This document shows, one piece after another, positions 13,197 to 14,431 of a stretch of DNA of 14,431 bases. Position 1 is the stretch's first letter. Every line of letters starts with the position of its first letter. The stretch covers positions 1-14,431 of the forward strand of contig CAMNNS010000028.1 of assembly GCA_946545765.1 (NCBI GenBank), read 5' to 3'. The translations under genes and the position numbers were made by a program. This stretch comes from an uncultured Bacteroidales bacterium (GTDB taxonomy: Bacteria > Bacteroidota > Bacteroidia > Bacteroidales > UBA932). The notes below the pieces were generated by a model. The model was given only the letters and a program-made list of their open reading frames with translations, had not been told where the DNA came from and searched no databases.

Positions 13197-13631
13197 CTAT
13201 TGCTCATAAGCTCCATCTTTACTCTCAAAGATACAAGATGGTTCTAAAACCTCTACGCTGTGCCAAGCCCCTTGAGGTATTTGAATTCCATATAATTTTT
13301 CACGAGGAGAAATACGATACCGAGCTATCTCCCGAAAACGCTCCACTTCTATAGGACTTATCACATCGGGAGAGGTGATATTATTTATATCTTTTGAAAC
13401 CTCTTCATAAAAAACCTCCTCAAGAACGCCCTCTAAACATATTATTGTCTCAGAAGTTTTTATATGGCGATGTATCGGGACATAAGTCCCTGGCTCTAAA
13501 AAATTTAACATTCTTTGAGATGTATCGCTTGGTGTTGTTCGCAAATCAAAATTTATACGCTTCCGCTCATTATTCTTTGCTTTCTCGTGCAATGCTACAA
13601 GTAGCTCTTTATCTATTATTTGTACTTCCAT
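13197..13631 (-). CDS. wbuC: WbuC-family cupin-fold metalloprotein
   Basis: A 144-residue single-domain cupin of the WbuC family, found in O-antigen and capsule gene clusters; its reaction is not established. Seen: IIDKELLVALHEKAKNNERKR at the N-terminus, SQRMLNFLEPGTYVPIHRH at 38-56, KTSETIICLEG at 58-68, IPQGAWHSVEVLEP at 118-131 and FESKDGAYE at 135-143. His54, His56, Glu61 and His124 are at the places of the cupin metal ligands. It follows the sugar-1-phosphate transferase gene by 22 bases on the same strand, consistent with one polysaccharide operon. It meets tyrS tail to tail across an 18-base gap. Full length for the family. Confidence 0.9.
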   Translation of the reverse strand: MEVQIIDKELLVALHEKAKNNERKRINFDLRTTPSDTSQRMLNFLEPGTYVPIHRHIKTSETIICLEGVLEEVFYEEVSKDINNITSPDVISPIEVERFREIARYRISPREKLYGIQIPQGAWHSVEVLEPSCIFESKDGAYEQ

Positions 13632-13653
13632 TATTCTATGTTGGTTATGGTTA

Positions 13654-14431
13654 TTATTTTAATTTGGCAAGGTACTCTTCATGTAGGTGATAGTACTTCA
13701 TTTTGAACAATATATATACTACAGATAATACTATATAACAACCAGCGAGATACCCCCAGTGCCACCAGACATTATCGGGAATAATGTATATAAAGACAAG
13801 GGAAACAATCAGTTGTAGTGCCATATAAATCAAACTAATAAGAACATGATTCATTTTGAGTTCATTAGCCATTATCTGATAAACATGTTTACGATGAGCA
13901 AGACCTAAATTTTCTCTCAATAAAATTCGGTGACAAATAGTTAGAGTGCCATCAACTCCATAAACTATAAGAAATACCAAATAGGTAACATCCCCTGTTT
14001 TCATTACCACACAACCTATGATAAAGAGCAAGATATAAGCAATACCAACACTTCCTACATCACCTGCAAAACACTTTGCCTTGCCTCGTGGTCTAAAATT
14101 AAAAAAGCAAAAGACCAATAAAGATAAACCTACTACTATTAAAAATGATTCATCAATGAAACCCTCTCCTATACTTCTCTTTAACTCTATATTCTTAATA
14201 ATTAACGGGAACAAAACAGCCAATGAATATCCACCCGTAATACCATTGATCCCATCCATAAAATTAATAACATTAGAGGCACCAACACAAACAATCAATG
14301 CTATTATTACCATCCACCACATATCCCATTGTAACATTCCAATCTCATAAAATATCATAGCCATTACAGCGAATTGTGCTACCAACCTTACTGAATCTGG
14401 CAAAGAGCGAATATCATCTATACAAGAGACC
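13654..14431 (-). CDS. WecA/MraY-type UDP-sugar:undecaprenyl-phosphate sugar-1-phosphate transferase (5' end outside)
   Basis: This membrane enzyme moves a sugar-1-phosphate from a UDP-sugar to undecaprenyl phosphate, the first lipid-linked step of a surface polysaccharide. The frame runs off the right edge, so roughly the first quarter to third is missing; an apparent TTG start at 14403 is internal, because the frame continues with SCIDDIRSLP, the family's catalytic Asp-Asp motif. Further motifs: NVINFMDGINGITGG (second Asp site), KCFAGDVGSVGIAYIL (the FxGDxGS loop) and HRKHVYQ (the cytoplasmic His motif). About seven hydrophobic segments are interleaved. The HRKHVYQ motif and the WbuC neighbour argue for a WecA-like polysaccharide enzyme rather than MraY; which sugar it transfers is unknown. 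It probably heads or continues an operon ending in wbuC. Confidence 0.9.
   Translation of the reverse strand, partial: VSCIDDIRSLPDSVRLVAQFAVMAMIFYEIGMLQWDMWWMVIIALIVCVGASNVINFMDGINGITGGYSLAVLFPLIIKNIELKRSIGEGFIDESFLIVVGLSLLVFCFFNFRPRGKAKCFAGDVGSVGIAYILLFIIGCVVMKTGDVTYLVFLIVYGVDGTLTICHRILLRENLGLAHRKHVYQIMANELKMNHVLISLIYMALQLIVSLVFIYIIPDNVWWHWGYLAGCYIVLSVVYILFKMKYYHLHEEYLAKLK

Noticed and set aside
13186..13200. Hairpin ATAGA-CACTC-TCTAT between tyrS and wbuC
   Set aside because: The stem is only five AT-rich pairs and neither strand has a following T-run, so it is not a credible terminator.
13394..13690. Plus-strand open frame of 98 codons
   Set aside because: It lies opposite wbuC and the end of the sugar-1-phosphate transferase gene, both well supported, and has no recognisable motif.

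Overview
The window looks like ordinary chromosome from a low-GC member of the Bacteroidetes, most likely order Bacteroidales. Three things point there. Several families are typical of the phylum: DUF2723/GT117, DUF4271, GldE, and an ornithine/glycine-lipid-type bifunctional acyltransferase. The coding sequence is AT-rich. Short leaders carry the Bacteroidetes promoter -7 box TAnnTTTG, twice with an upstream TTTG at 19-20 bp. No phage, transposon, CRISPR, rRNA or tRNA signal was seen. No stretch over 300 bases lacks a gene; the largest non-coding gap is about 170 bases (11728-11897).

Layout. 1-451 (minus) is the N-terminal part of a DUF2723 polytopic membrane protein. It diverges from a tightly packed plus-strand operon at 553-3591: a SUI1/YciH translation factor, a DUF4271 membrane protein, HemD, and a protein that joins RnpA to YidD. 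The first two genes overlap by 20 bases, the DUF4271 and hemD genes overlap as ATGA, and hemD is followed 6 bases later by rnpA-yidD. 3592-5358 (minus) is a two-domain lipid acyltransferase whose stop codon abuts that of rnpA-yidD. It diverges, with only 6 bases between start codons, from uvrC (5365-7242). A near-consensus promoter then precedes gldE (7361-8482) and an Sfp-type phosphopantetheinyl transferase (8520-9230). Two minus-strand genes follow, a DUF2156 protein and a secreted S37-type serine peptidase (9210-11727), probably transcribed peptidase first. tyrS (11898-13178, plus) faces a minus-strand polysaccharide pair: a WbuC-type cupin and a WecA/MraY-type sugar-1-phosphate transferase that runs off the right edge.

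Most genes are housekeeping: translation, tRNA processing and charging, haem synthesis, nucleotide excision repair and envelope lipids. The right edge enters a surface-polysaccharide locus. I see no self-contained new defence or mobile system. The most unusual points are architectural: (i) RnpA and YidD in one reading frame, with an in-frame TTG behind an AAGGGGG stretch that could also give free YidD; (ii) HemD with a 159-residue, about 41% lysine, histone-H1-like tail built from a 93-bp tandem repeat; (iii) overlapping face-to-face promoters between the acyltransferase gene and uvrC; (iv) a GldE that ends right after its CBS domains.
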